Positions 57,353 through 64,000 of a DNA stretch of 64,000 nt are shown here, piece after piece. The notes under the pieces are model-generated. The model was not told the DNA's origin and did no database searches. It saw nothing but the letters and a program-made list of their open reading frames with translations. Every line of letters begins with the position of its first letter. The first letter of the stretch is position 1. Origin of the DNA: Rhodopirellula sp. SM50 (GTDB lineage: Bacteria > Planctomycetota > Planctomycetia > Pirellulales > Pirellulaceae); assembly GCF_002289565.1 (NCBI RefSeq), contig NZ_NTFY01000071.1, forward strand, positions 1 to 64,000, written 5' to 3'. Both the position numbers and the translations under genes were made by a program.

Positions 57353-58006
57353 ATGACCAACACGACGAACAGTCAAACAAAACACGCCGCCCAGGCAGAC
57401 CGTCTGGAATCGGCCACGAAAGGCACCACTGCCCTTTCGTCTCTCGCACGCAAAGTCACCCTGCTGACGATGGCATGTGTCGCCGTCGTGACGACGGGTT
57501 GCTACGGCGTCGGCACGAACTACAACCTCGGATTCTTGGGATTTCCGGTCCCGGTGAGTCCTTATTATCAACATAAGGCGGAAGAGGAATTCTGGAAGAA
57601 CGAGCGTTACAACAAGGTGCCGATCCTCGGCCCGACCACCTCCGGTGGCGCCCCGGTCGCGCTCGATCCCCCCAGTGACGACGAAGTGATGCACGCGCTG
57701 GAAAGCGCCCGTCCGGTCCAGGGCGGCATTCCGTTGCTGTATGAAAAGCAACGCAATGACGTGCGGATCATCAAAGAGAAGATCGCCGATTACGTCGATC
57801 CGCCTCGATTCTATCCGCTGATCGGCCCCGCCCAACTGCACCACGCCCACTACAAGTGCACGATCTACTTCGAAGAGAAGACCACGATCGGCTACCCCGT
57901 GCCACACACCTTGCACGATCAAGAAGCCGTCGAAGTCGTCTACATCGACCACAACCACTTCCACATGGTTGGCGACGTCGAACCCTACACCACTCCGGCG
58001 CTCTAG
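57353..58006 (+). CDS. Putative lipoprotein of unknown function
   Basis: A 217-residue protein. An unusually long N-region (residues 1-33, polar) precedes a hydrophobic helix and a lipobox-like VVTTGC (Cys-50). A start nearer the helix is not available except Met-40, which would leave too short a signal. The mature part is His/Tyr/Pro-rich with no recognised domain (QLHHAHYKCTIYFEEK, VYIDHNHFHMVG). The cluster of His could bind metal, but nothing supports this directly. A strong terminator follows. Confidence 0.78.
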   Translation: MTNTTNSQTKHAAQADRLESATKGTTALSSLARKVTLLTMACVAVVTTGCYGVGTNYNLGFLGFPVPVSPYYQHKAEEEFWKNERYNKVPILGPTTSGGAPVALDPPSDDEVMHALESARPVQGGIPLLYEKQRNDVRIIKEKIADYVDPPRFYPLIGPAQLHHAHYKCTIYFEEKTTIGYPVPHTLHDQEAVEVVYIDHNHFHMVGDVEPYTTPAL

Positions 58007-58037
58007 CCGCTTTAACAAGCGTTCCGCTTCAGCACTG

Positions 58038-58079
58038 AAAAGGCGGCTTTGCGTGATCCACGCAAAGCCGCCTTTTTTT
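58038..58079 (+). terminator. Rho-independent terminator
   Basis: aaaggcggctttgcgt and acgcaaagccgccttt form a 16-base perfect stem with a tiny loop, followed by TTTTTT. It ends the lipoprotein transcript 31 bases after the stop. Because the stem begins with AAAA it may also work in the reverse direction for the convergent hydrolase gene. Confidence 0.95.
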
Positions 58080-58148
58080 CGTGTTGTTTGGCATCATGGC
58101 GTTGATTTCGGTACATCGATGAAATCGACCGGCCGTCTCACCGCGGAC

Positions 58149-59330
58149 TTACAGCCCCAGCGCCTCGCCGGCCGTCTGTTGAAACGCCTTGCGAATGTCC
58201 GACCCATCGCTGTTGCCCATTTTGGTCCGCTGAATCATCAACACGTAAATGGTTTGCGTCTTGGGATCGACCCAGCCTTGTGTTCCGAACGCCCCGCCGT
58301 GCCCGAACGTTCCCGACGACAACATCTCGGTCACGCCCTGTGGTTGGCGAACGATGCACCAGCCCAAACCCCAGCAGTTGCCGGGCGTGAACCCCGTTTC
58401 CAAATCGCCGGTCTGCGGTGAAGTCATCTGCGCCACCGCGTCTTCCGAGACGACCTGCTGCTTGCGAAGCTTGCCGCCATTTAACACCATTTGATAGAAC
58501 CGAAACATGTCGCGAGCGGTTGCAAACAGACCGCCCGACGGGTTGGGTGCTTTCACCTCAGCCGGATTGGAAATGCGATTGGCAACCGCCTGCAGCGACT
58601 CTCCCTCTTCACCCGGGCCATACAACGTTGCGATGCGACGCTGTTGTTTCTGGTCAGGAAAGAACGTGGTGGAGGTCATGTTCCCGACATCAAAGATCCG
58701 CTCCTGAAGGAACGCTTGAAACGATTGCCCTGAAACGATTTCAACGATCCGGCCGGCGACGTTCAAACCCGGACTGTACTGCCACTTCGTGCCGGGCTCA
58801 AATGCGAGCGGTCGCTCGGCCAGTTGGTCGACCGCCTCTTCGAGTGATCCATCGAACAGTTGATCGCCGGCCAGTCCCGAGGTGTGCGTGATGGCGTCCC
58901 GAATCGTGATCTCACGGCTCGGTGCCGACCCATCTTTCAGCTTTAGATCCTTGTAGGCCGGGATGTACTTGCTGACCTTGTCGTCCACACTGAGCTTGCC
59001 TTCGTCCTGCAAGATCAGGATCGCGGTCGCGGTGATCGGCTTGGTCATCGAAGCGATCGAAAACATCGTGAAGGGACGCATCTCCTTTTGTGTTTCGATG
59101 TCGGCCAATCCGACCGCGCCCAAATGCACGACCTTGCCCCGGTGGCCGACCAAAGTCACCGCGCCGGAGATTTTCCCTTGCTCGACGAACGTTTGCATGG
59201 CCGCATTGATCGAGTCGATCACCGGCGGCGCGGGAGTCGTCTTTTTCGGTGCAGCTGCTTCCTGGCCAGATGCCGTGGACGCAACGGTCAGAATCAGGGC
59301 AATGCAACAGGACGATAGCAGACGATTCAT
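58149..59330 (-). CDS. Exported serine hydrolase, beta-lactamase/class C-like
   Basis: A 393-residue protein starting at ATG 59330 with a signal peptide (MNRLLSSCCIALILTVASTASG). Beta-lactamase-like fold motifs: SxxK as SIASMTKPIT (Ser-94, Lys-97), the second-box tyrosine in WQYSPGLNVAGRIVE, and an HxG box FGHGGAFGTQGW near the C-terminus. Family members include esterases, D-aminopeptidases and penicillin-binding-like enzymes; the substrate here cannot be told. The frame remains open upstream to 59615 but overlaps psd antisense-free sequence without conserved features, so the signal start is used. It follows psd on the same strand, 70 bases away. Confidence 0.92.
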   Translation of the reverse strand: MNRLLSSCCIALILTVASTASGQEAAAPKKTTPAPPVIDSINAAMQTFVEQGKISGAVTLVGHRGKVVHLGAVGLADIETQKEMRPFTMFSIASMTKPITATAILILQDEGKLSVDDKVSKYIPAYKDLKLKDGSAPSREITIRDAITHTSGLAGDQLFDGSLEEAVDQLAERPLAFEPGTKWQYSPGLNVAGRIVEIVSGQSFQAFLQERIFDVGNMTSTTFFPDQKQQRRIATLYGPGEEGESLQAVANRISNPAEVKAPNPSGGLFATARDMFRFYQMVLNGGKLRKQQVVSEDAVAQMTSPQTGDLETGFTPGNCWGLGWCIVRQPQGVTEMLSSGTFGHGGAFGTQGWVDPKTQTIYVLMIQRTKMGNSDGSDIRKAFQQTAGEALGL

Positions 59331-59400
59331 TGAAAGACTCTTGGCAGAAGGGGAAGAACGCTCATCAGGGACCTCCATGCGGTCCCGATGTGGAAAAGCG

Positions 59401-60294
59401 TCACACGATTTTACCCATCGAATCGCCCATGCGGGCGTACAACTCACGCTGGTCGGCGGAGTGTTGCCGTAAATCGTCGTCGAACTCAATCCGACCGGGC
59501 TCGAAAATGACGAGGGTCGATGAACCGCCGAATCGGAAATAGCCCTTTTCATCCCCTTTGAAAACCGGGTCGCCCGGGCGATAGGTCTGGCAGATTCCGC
59601 CGACGCAGGTGGCACCGATCTCCAACAGCAGAACGTTACCGAGCGTTTCGGTTTCTAGAATCGTGATCTCACGTTTGTTGGTCGCCAAGATGTGAATGTT
59701 TTGACACAACGCGATCGGATTGACCGAGTAGAGCGGTCCGTTGATCAAACGGGCCGGTCCGGGGCGTCCGGCGGCGGGAAAGTGAAAACGGTGATAGTCG
59801 ACCGGGCATAACCGGGAAAGCAGCAAGCTTCCCTGGGAATACCGACGCGTCAGTTCCGGATCACGAAGCAGCGTCGCCAAGTCGAACATCTGGCCCTTGA
59901 CGAACAACCCCTCGCAACGTGACAGATCGGGCACGCAGAGGTGTCGTCCGTCGGCGGGGAAGACGATGGTCGAGGGATCGGGATCGATCGGTCTGGCCGA
60001 CGGGTTCAGCTTGCGAAAAAAGAACTCGTTGAAGTTGGCGAATTCGTCCGGGCTGCGGGCAAACTCGCTCGCATCGAGTCCAAACTCCGCGATGAAGGGT
60101 TTGATTTTCTCGCGGGTTTTCGGTTGGTCCATCCGCCAGCCATACCAGCGGGAAAACCAAGCCCGTTTCACCATCGCGGCCAGCGCGAGTTTTCCGCCCC
60201 ACGTCCCATACGTCCAACGAAGCGCTTTGTCGCCGTAGACCTTTTCGACGCATAATTCGTCGCGGTAACGGTCGTGATAGACGATTTCATCCAT
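59401..60294 (-). CDS. psd: Phosphatidylserine decarboxylase proenzyme
   Basis: A 297-residue proenzyme that makes phosphatidylethanolamine and self-cleaves to form a pyruvoyl cofactor. Seen: FNEFFFRKLNPSARPID (an early family motif), VFPADGRHLC, SRLCPVDYHRFHFP (catalytic Asp/His region), YSVNPIAL and the cleavage motif in YFRFGGSSTLVIF (Gly-Ser-Ser type). The start at 60294 (MDEIVYHDR) is chosen because the extra upstream 88 codons are only translated tandem repeat (60361-60535). Confidence 0.95.
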   Translation of the reverse strand: MDEIVYHDRYRDELCVEKVYGDKALRWTYGTWGGKLALAAMVKRAWFSRWYGWRMDQPKTREKIKPFIAEFGLDASEFARSPDEFANFNEFFFRKLNPSARPIDPDPSTIVFPADGRHLCVPDLSRCEGLFVKGQMFDLATLLRDPELTRRYSQGSLLLSRLCPVDYHRFHFPAAGRPGPARLINGPLYSVNPIALCQNIHILATNKREITILETETLGNVLLLEIGATCVGGICQTYRPGDPVFKGDEKGYFRFGGSSTLVIFEPGRIEFDDDLRQHSADQRELYARMGDSMGKIV

Positions 60295-60360
60295 TGACGG
60301 AGCGTTGCAGACGAGGAGGGAGGCGTGGGTGCGCGGTGTGGGATGGTTTGATGATCGCGG

Positions 60361-60535
60361 CACTGGCTGACGCCGCGTGCTGGGCCACTGGCTGACGCCG
60401 CGTGCTGGGGCCACCGGCTGACGCCGCGTGCCGGGCCACTGGCTGACGCCGCGTGCTGGGCCACTGGCTGACGCCGCGTGCTGGGGCCACTGGCTGACGC
60501 CGCGTGCTGGGGCCACTGGCTGACGCCGCGTGCTG
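60361..60535. repeat. Seven-copy tandem repeat between psd and an esterase gene
   Basis: The unit cactggctgacgccgcgtgc plus a tggg(g)c spacer recurs at 60361, 60386, 60412, 60437, 60462, 60488 and 60514, with a 25-26-base period and few changes. It lies in the divergent intergenic region, 67 bases upstream of psd and 115 upstream of the esterase. A lone diverged copy is at 41-62. Confidence 0.9.
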
Positions 60536-60650
60536 GCTGGCATAGCTTGACATGCCACAGCGACTTTGGCGAGAGCTCTGGTAATTCGGTGTATGATTAG
60601 AAGCCGCCTCAGTTTGTCAATTTTTTTCCTCCGTCAATCACTCTCCGAAC

Positions 60651-61493
60651 ATGAATCTTCGCCCCTGGATCAGCATTTGCACGTTGGCCTTGCTGGCTTC
60701 GCCGCTCGCGTTTGCCGCCGACGCCAAACCCCAACCCGATGAAAAGGTCGTCTATAAAACCGTCGGCGACGTCGCATTGTCGATGCACGTGTTTCACCCC
60801 GCCCCGTCGGATTCGGCGAAGCCGCGTGCGGCGATCGTGTTCTTTTTCGGTGGCGGATGGAACGGCGGTACCCCGAGCCAATTTTACGGGCAAAGCCGTG
60901 CACTGGCGGACCGTGGAATGGTTGCGATGTGCGCCGAATATCGCGTCAAGAAGACGCACGGGACGCCACCGAAGACGTGTGTCGCCGATGGCAAGTCCGC
61001 GATTCGCTGGGCCCGTCAGAACGCGTCTCGCTACGGAATCGATCCGAATCGAATCGCCGCCGGTGGCGGATCCGCCGGCGGGCATGTGGCCGCCGCGACG
61101 GCAACGGTGACCGCCTTTGACGATCCGGCCGATGACACGACGGTCAGCTGCCGCCCCGACGCGTTGGTCCTGTTCAATCCCGTCTACGACAACGGACCTG
61201 ACGGATACGGTTACGACCGCGTTGAAGCGTACTGGAAAGAGATCTCGCCGCTGCACAACCTCAGCAAAGACACTCCGCCGACGATCGTCTACTTGGGAAC
61301 CAAGGACAACCTGATCCCCGTGGCAACCGGCCAGGCGTTCAAAGCCAAACTCGACGAGCTGGGCGTGCGAAACGAATTGCACCTCTACCAAGGTGCCGCA
61401 CACGGTTTCTTCAACAAGGGCGACGCCTACGACGACACCCTGGCCAAGTCGATCCAGTTTCTGACTGCGCTCGGGTTTATCAAAGCAAATTAA
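60651..61493 (+). CDS. Exported alpha/beta hydrolase (esterase/lipase type)
   Basis: A 280-residue protein with a signal peptide (ISICTLALLASPLAFA). The fold motifs are clear: the oxyanion segment FFFGGGWNGG (residues 64-73), the nucleophile elbow AAGGGSAGGH (Ser-141), an acid in YLGTKDNLIPV and the catalytic His in YQGAAHGFFN. It resembles the BD-FAE/acetyl-xylan-esterase-like group used in carbohydrate or lipid ester hydrolysis; the substrate is inference. Divergent from psd, convergent with the sugar isomerase 15 bases downstream. Confidence 0.93.
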   Translation: MNLRPWISICTLALLASPLAFAADAKPQPDEKVVYKTVGDVALSMHVFHPAPSDSAKPRAAIVFFFGGGWNGGTPSQFYGQSRALADRGMVAMCAEYRVKKTHGTPPKTCVADGKSAIRWARQNASRYGIDPNRIAAGGGSAGGHVAAATATVTAFDDPADDTTVSCRPDALVLFNPVYDNGPDGYGYDRVEAYWKEISPLHNLSKDTPPTIVYLGTKDNLIPVATGQAFKAKLDELGVRNELHLYQGAAHGFFNKGDAYDDTLAKSIQFLTALGFIKAN

Positions 61494-61508
61494 AAATAAG
61501 TGTCAGAT

Positions 61509-62444
61509 CTAGCGAGTGGGATAGGCTTTGCCCAATTTCTCGGCGACGCGTTCCAGCAGCGCCTTGGTCAGCTTAATGCCTTCGTACTCGGAGACCTTGC
61601 CGCCTTCGTATTCGATGCCGACGTAGCCGTGGTAACCGTGTTGAAGCACGATTTCCATCATCTTGAAATAGTCGGTGTGGACTTCATTACCGTCTTCGTC
61701 GAAGTCATGCGATTTTGCACTGACCGCTTTGGCATACGGCATCAATTCTTCGACGCCCTTGTAACGATCGTACATCTTCGGCTCTTTTCCCCGCGACAGG
61801 TAGAAATTGCCGAAATCGGGGAGCGTGCCACAGTTGTCCATTTCCGTTTTGGCGATCGTCCCGGCCAGCCAGCCGCCGTTGCTGCTGAGGCCGCCGTGGT
61901 TTTCGACGATCACGTTCAATCCCTGGGGCTTGGCATACTCGCTTAAACGACGCAGTCCGTCGGCGGCCAATTTCATCTGTTCTTCGTAACTGCCCGAGCT
62001 GCTGGCGTTGACACGGATGGAGTGGCATCCCAAGAACTTGGCGGCGTCGACCCAGCGGTAATGATTTTCGACGGCCTTGGTGCGTTTGGCGTCGTCAGGG
62101 TCGCCCAAGTTTCCTTCGCCGTCGCACATGATCAACAGACTCTTGACGCCCAGGTCATCGCAACGGGTCTTCAGCTCGGTCAGGTATTTTTGGTCTTCTG
62201 CTTTGTCTTTGAAGAATTGGTTGACGTATTCGACCGCATCGATCCCGAATTCTTCCTTGGTGACGCGGGGGAAATCCAGGTTCGTCAGACCCTTGCTCGA
62301 ATCGCGCAGGGTGCGGTGCAACGACCACTCCGCCAGTGAAATTTTAAATGGAGCTTCGCCCGCCGCGGCGGCGAACAGCGGAGCCATGGAGAGCGAGGCG
62401 GCGGAGGCAGACGCAAATTGGAGAAATTGACGGCGGTTGGTCAT
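61509..62444 (-). CDS. Tat-exported sugar phosphate isomerase/epimerase-like protein
   Basis: A 311-residue protein. Twin-Arg signal ([19 protein letters not shown]; Arg-4, Arg-5) cleaved after AAAAG. The rest is a xylose-isomerase-like TIM barrel (AP_endonuc_2): [43 protein letters not shown] and [13 protein letters not shown] carry metal-site acids and His. Such exported members are common in planctomycetes and are thought to act on sugars in the periplasm. ATG 62444 is preferred over GTG 62450. Not operonic with its neighbours. Confidence 0.93.
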   Translation of the reverse strand: MTNRRQFLQFASASAASLSMAPLFAAAAGEAPFKISLAEWSLHRTLRDSSKGLTNLDFPRVTKEEFGIDAVEYVNQFFKDKAEDQKYLTELKTRCDDLGVKSLLIMCDGEGNLGDPDDAKRTKAVENHYRWVDAAKFLGCHSIRVNASSSGSYEEQMKLAADGLRRLSEYAKPQGLNVIVENHGGLSSNGGWLAGTIAKTEMDNCGTLPDFGNFYLSRGKEPKMYDRYKGVEELMPYAKAVSAKSHDFDEDGNEVHTDYFKMMEIVLQHGYHGYVGIEYEGGKVSEYEGIKLTKALLERVAEKLGKAYPTR

Positions 62445-62515
62445 GATCACGTGGACAGAACAGGGGACGGAGGAATCAAAACGACGCCGCCAATTCTACA
62501 CCAATCTGGCTCCAA

Positions 62516-62770
62516 GTGGCGTACGCTTCCAGCTTGCGGCTTCGGCTTGTAACGCAGAAGCTGAAGCTTCTCGACAGGCAAGCAGGATGCTTACCCCACA
62601 GTGGCGTACGCTTCCAGCTTGCGACTTCGGCGTGTAACGCAGAAGCTGAAGCTTCTCGACAGGCAAGCAAGATGCTTACCCCACGGTGGCGTACGCTTCC
62701 AGCTTGCGTCTTCGGCGTGTAACGCAGAAGCTGAAGCTTCTCGAAAGGCAAGCAGGATGCTTACCCCACG
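62516..62770. repeat. Three-copy 85-bp tandem repeat reaching into the response-regulator gene
   Basis: Units at 62516-62600, 62601-62685 and 62686-62770 start gtggcgtacgcttccagctt, contain the palindrome agaagctgaagcttct and end cttaccccac(a/g). The third unit's last 10 bases (from 62761) are the stop and final codons of the regulator, and the next five bases (gtggc, 62771) match the start of another unit inside the gene. Confidence 0.9.
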
Positions 62771-63471
62771 GTGGCCTCGTAGCGGTAGCCGACGCCGTAG
62801 ACGGTTTGGACGATTTCAGGATGCTTGGGATCGATCTCGATTCGCTTTCGCAGCTGGCTGATCGTCTGGTCGATGGTCCGGCTGTTGGGGACATGATCGT
62901 CCTCCCAGGCGGAGCGGAACAAGTCGGCCCGCTTGACGACTTCACCCGGCCGGGCGGCCAGGGTTTGCAGGATCAAGACTTCGCGCCGGGTCAGCGAGAC
63001 GGCGTCGTCTCCGCGGCGGGCGCGCAGTTCTTTCGGAAACACCTCCAGTCCCCCCATTGAAAAGGGCTCGTCGGAAAACGTCACCCGAGTGTCGGGGGAT
63101 TCGGCCAGGCTGCGACGGGCGACCGCTCGGATTCGAGCGATCACTTCTTTGGTCCCGAACGGTTTGACGATGTAGTCATCGCCGCCGAGTTCCAGGCCGA
63201 TCACTTTGTCGATCTCTTCCGCCTTCGCCGTGATAAACAGGATCGGCATCGTCGGAGACTGTTGGCGAAAGTACTTGCAAACGTCAAAGCCGCTGAGCCC
63301 CGGCATCATCACATCGAGGCACGCGATGTCGGGCGGCGACGCATCGAACAGGTCCTTGGCATGCCGTCCGTCTCCGGCTTCGGTGACAAGGTAACCTTCG
63401 TTTCGCAGCACTTCAGCCAACGCGGCTCGGGTGTTCGCGTCATCTTCGGCAATCAAGATGTGATGTGTCAT
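62761..63471 (-). CDS. Response regulator, OmpR/PhoB family
   Basis: A 236-residue two-component regulator. Receiver domain (1-118): acidic pair AEDD, phospho-acceptor Asp-53 in CLDVMMPG, Thr-81 in FITA, Lys-103 in VKPF. Winged-helix DNA-binding domain (about 135-233): VSLTRREVLILQTLAARPGEVV, then SRTIDQTISQLRKRI and a VYGVGYRYE wing. It directly follows the kinase gene on the minus strand with no gap. The C-terminus ends in Thr-Val-Gly within a tandem repeat unit. Target genes unknown. Confidence 0.96.
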   Translation of the reverse strand: MTHHILIAEDDANTRAALAEVLRNEGYLVTEAGDGRHAKDLFDASPPDIACLDVMMPGLSGFDVCKYFRQQSPTMPILFITAKAEEIDKVIGLELGGDDYIVKPFGTKEVIARIRAVARRSLAESPDTRVTFSDEPFSMGGLEVFPKELRARRGDDAVSLTRREVLILQTLAARPGEVVKRADLFRSAWEDDHVPNSRTIDQTISQLRKRIEIDPKHPEIVQTVYGVGYRYEATVG

Positions 63472-64000
63472 TCAATCACCGATCGGTAGGGTTAATGTAA
63501 AGGTCGCGCCGCCAAGGTGAGGTTCCGAGGACAGCACCAGGGTACCGCCGTGGCGGACCGCAGCCCGCCGCGCGATGGTCAGACCGATGCCGGTTCCGCT
63601 GGGGGCATGAATCGAGTCGTCGACGCGCTGGAAGGGACGAAAGATCTTTTCTTGATGGGCCGCGGCGATGCCCGGCCCGTCATCGCTGACGACCACCCGC
63701 AATGTGCGCGTCGAAGCCGAAGCATCGTCCAACAGATCACACTCGATGACACACTGGCCGCCGCGGGGGACGTATTTTTCGACATTGCTGAGCAGATTCA
63801 CCAAGACCATTTCAACCACGTCGCCGTCGATCGATACCTGATCCCGACACCGGCACACGGTCTGCAACGTCAGCCCCGCCGCTTTGAAACTGGGCGTGAA
63901 TTGTTCCGCGATCCCACCAATCAACTCACCGACGTCCGTCGGTTCGCGTCGCACCCCGAGCGGCTTGCCGCTGGGGCGAATCATTTCCAACACGCCGCTG
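63472..64000 (-). CDS. Sensor histidine kinase (partial, cut by window end)
   Basis: The C-terminal 175 residues of a kinase; the gene continues past 64000. The ATPase domain is complete: N-box VLVNLLSNVEKY, G1 VVSDDGPGIAA, F-box FRPFQRVDD and G2 GTGIGLTIARRAAVRHGG. The His-containing DHp helix and sensor region lie outside the window (the visible start, SGVLEMIRPSG, is typically just after the DHp helix). The stop TGA is followed without a gap by the response-regulator start, so they form an operon. Confidence 0.93.
   Translation of the reverse strand, partial: SGVLEMIRPSGKPLGVRREPTDVGELIGGIAEQFTPSFKAAGLTLQTVCRCRDQVSIDGDVVEMVLVNLLSNVEKYVPRGGQCVIECDLLDDASASTRTLRVVVSDDGPGIAAAHQEKIFRPFQRVDDSIHAPSGTGIGLTIARRAAVRHGGTLVLSSEPHLGGATFTLTLPIGD

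Noticed and set aside
60361-60535. CRISPR-like appearance of the 25-26-bp array
   Set aside because: Repeats are contiguous with only 4-6 bases between cores, so there are no spacers.
60295-60558. In-frame N-terminal extension of psd (about 88 codons)
   Set aside because: The extension is translated tandem repeat (Gln-Trp-Pro / Arg-Gln-Pro-Val units). Known enzymes begin near the MDEIVYHDR Met.
62516-62770. CRISPR-like appearance of the 85-bp array
   Set aside because: Adjacent units are nearly identical throughout with no unique spacers, and no cas genes are present.

Overview
The window looks like a chromosomal segment of a marine planctomycete of the Pirellulaceae (Rhodopirellula / Rubripirellula / Stieleria type). 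The evidence is the gene content: large surface proteins that start with an LEPR-XLL-type tag, a PEP-CTERM protein, paired DUF1549/DUF1553 and DUF1501 genes, an EF-hand lipoprotein, GEVED/dockerin proteins, a GT41 (SPINDLY/OGT-like) glycosyltransferase, Tat-exported sugar isomerases, and many GC-rich palindromic repeats between genes. I see no rRNA, tRNA or CRISPR array. Genus assignment is inference.

Region 1 (1-2.7 kb): an exported protein of unknown function, an HU/IHF-like protein with an acidic tail, and a small lipoprotein. Region 2 (2.7-16.7 kb): a flagellar locus. On the minus strand, fliK-flgD-flgE is preceded by a perfect-match sigma-54 promoter. Upstream of it lies a sigma-54 activator without a receiver domain, a FlgN-like coiled-coil protein and two exported or membrane-anchored TPR proteins, one with a secretin-type STN module. 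On the plus strand are flgM, fliC, fliD and fliS. The layout suggests hook genes under sigma-54 and filament genes gated by FlgM.

Region 3 (16.7-26.7 kb): a near-identical 0.5-kb direct duplication, then surface proteins: a PEP-CTERM protein, a zinc metalloprotease with PPC and Calx-beta domains, and a GEVED/FG-GAP/dockerin protein. Region 4 (26.0-30.7 kb): an OGT-like glycosyltransferase and a DegT-type sugar aminotransferase. They lie between two oppositely oriented copies of a 132/133-bp MITE-like element with 16-bp perfect terminal inverted repeats and direct repeats at its flanks.

Region 5 (30.8-39.7 kb): a Tat-exported deacetylase-like protein, a truncated ORF next to a palindromic repeat, and a four-gene operon of overlapping genes (large GldG-like membrane protein, ABC ATPase, double permease, HEAT-repeat protein). 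Region 6 (39.9-45 kb): DUF1549/1553, DUF1501 and EF-hand genes. Region 7 (45-58 kb): monomeric isocitrate dehydrogenase, GpmI, an LEPR-XLL surface protein with five 50-residue repeats, a divergent glucose-6-phosphate isomerase, trpA, a BON-domain protein and a lipoprotein. Region 8 (58-64 kb): a serine hydrolase, phosphatidylserine decarboxylase, an esterase, a sugar isomerase, and a two-component pair whose kinase runs off the window.

The most unusual content is non-coding: at least eight repeat families. Several sit exactly at gene ends, and one supplies the last codons of a response regulator.
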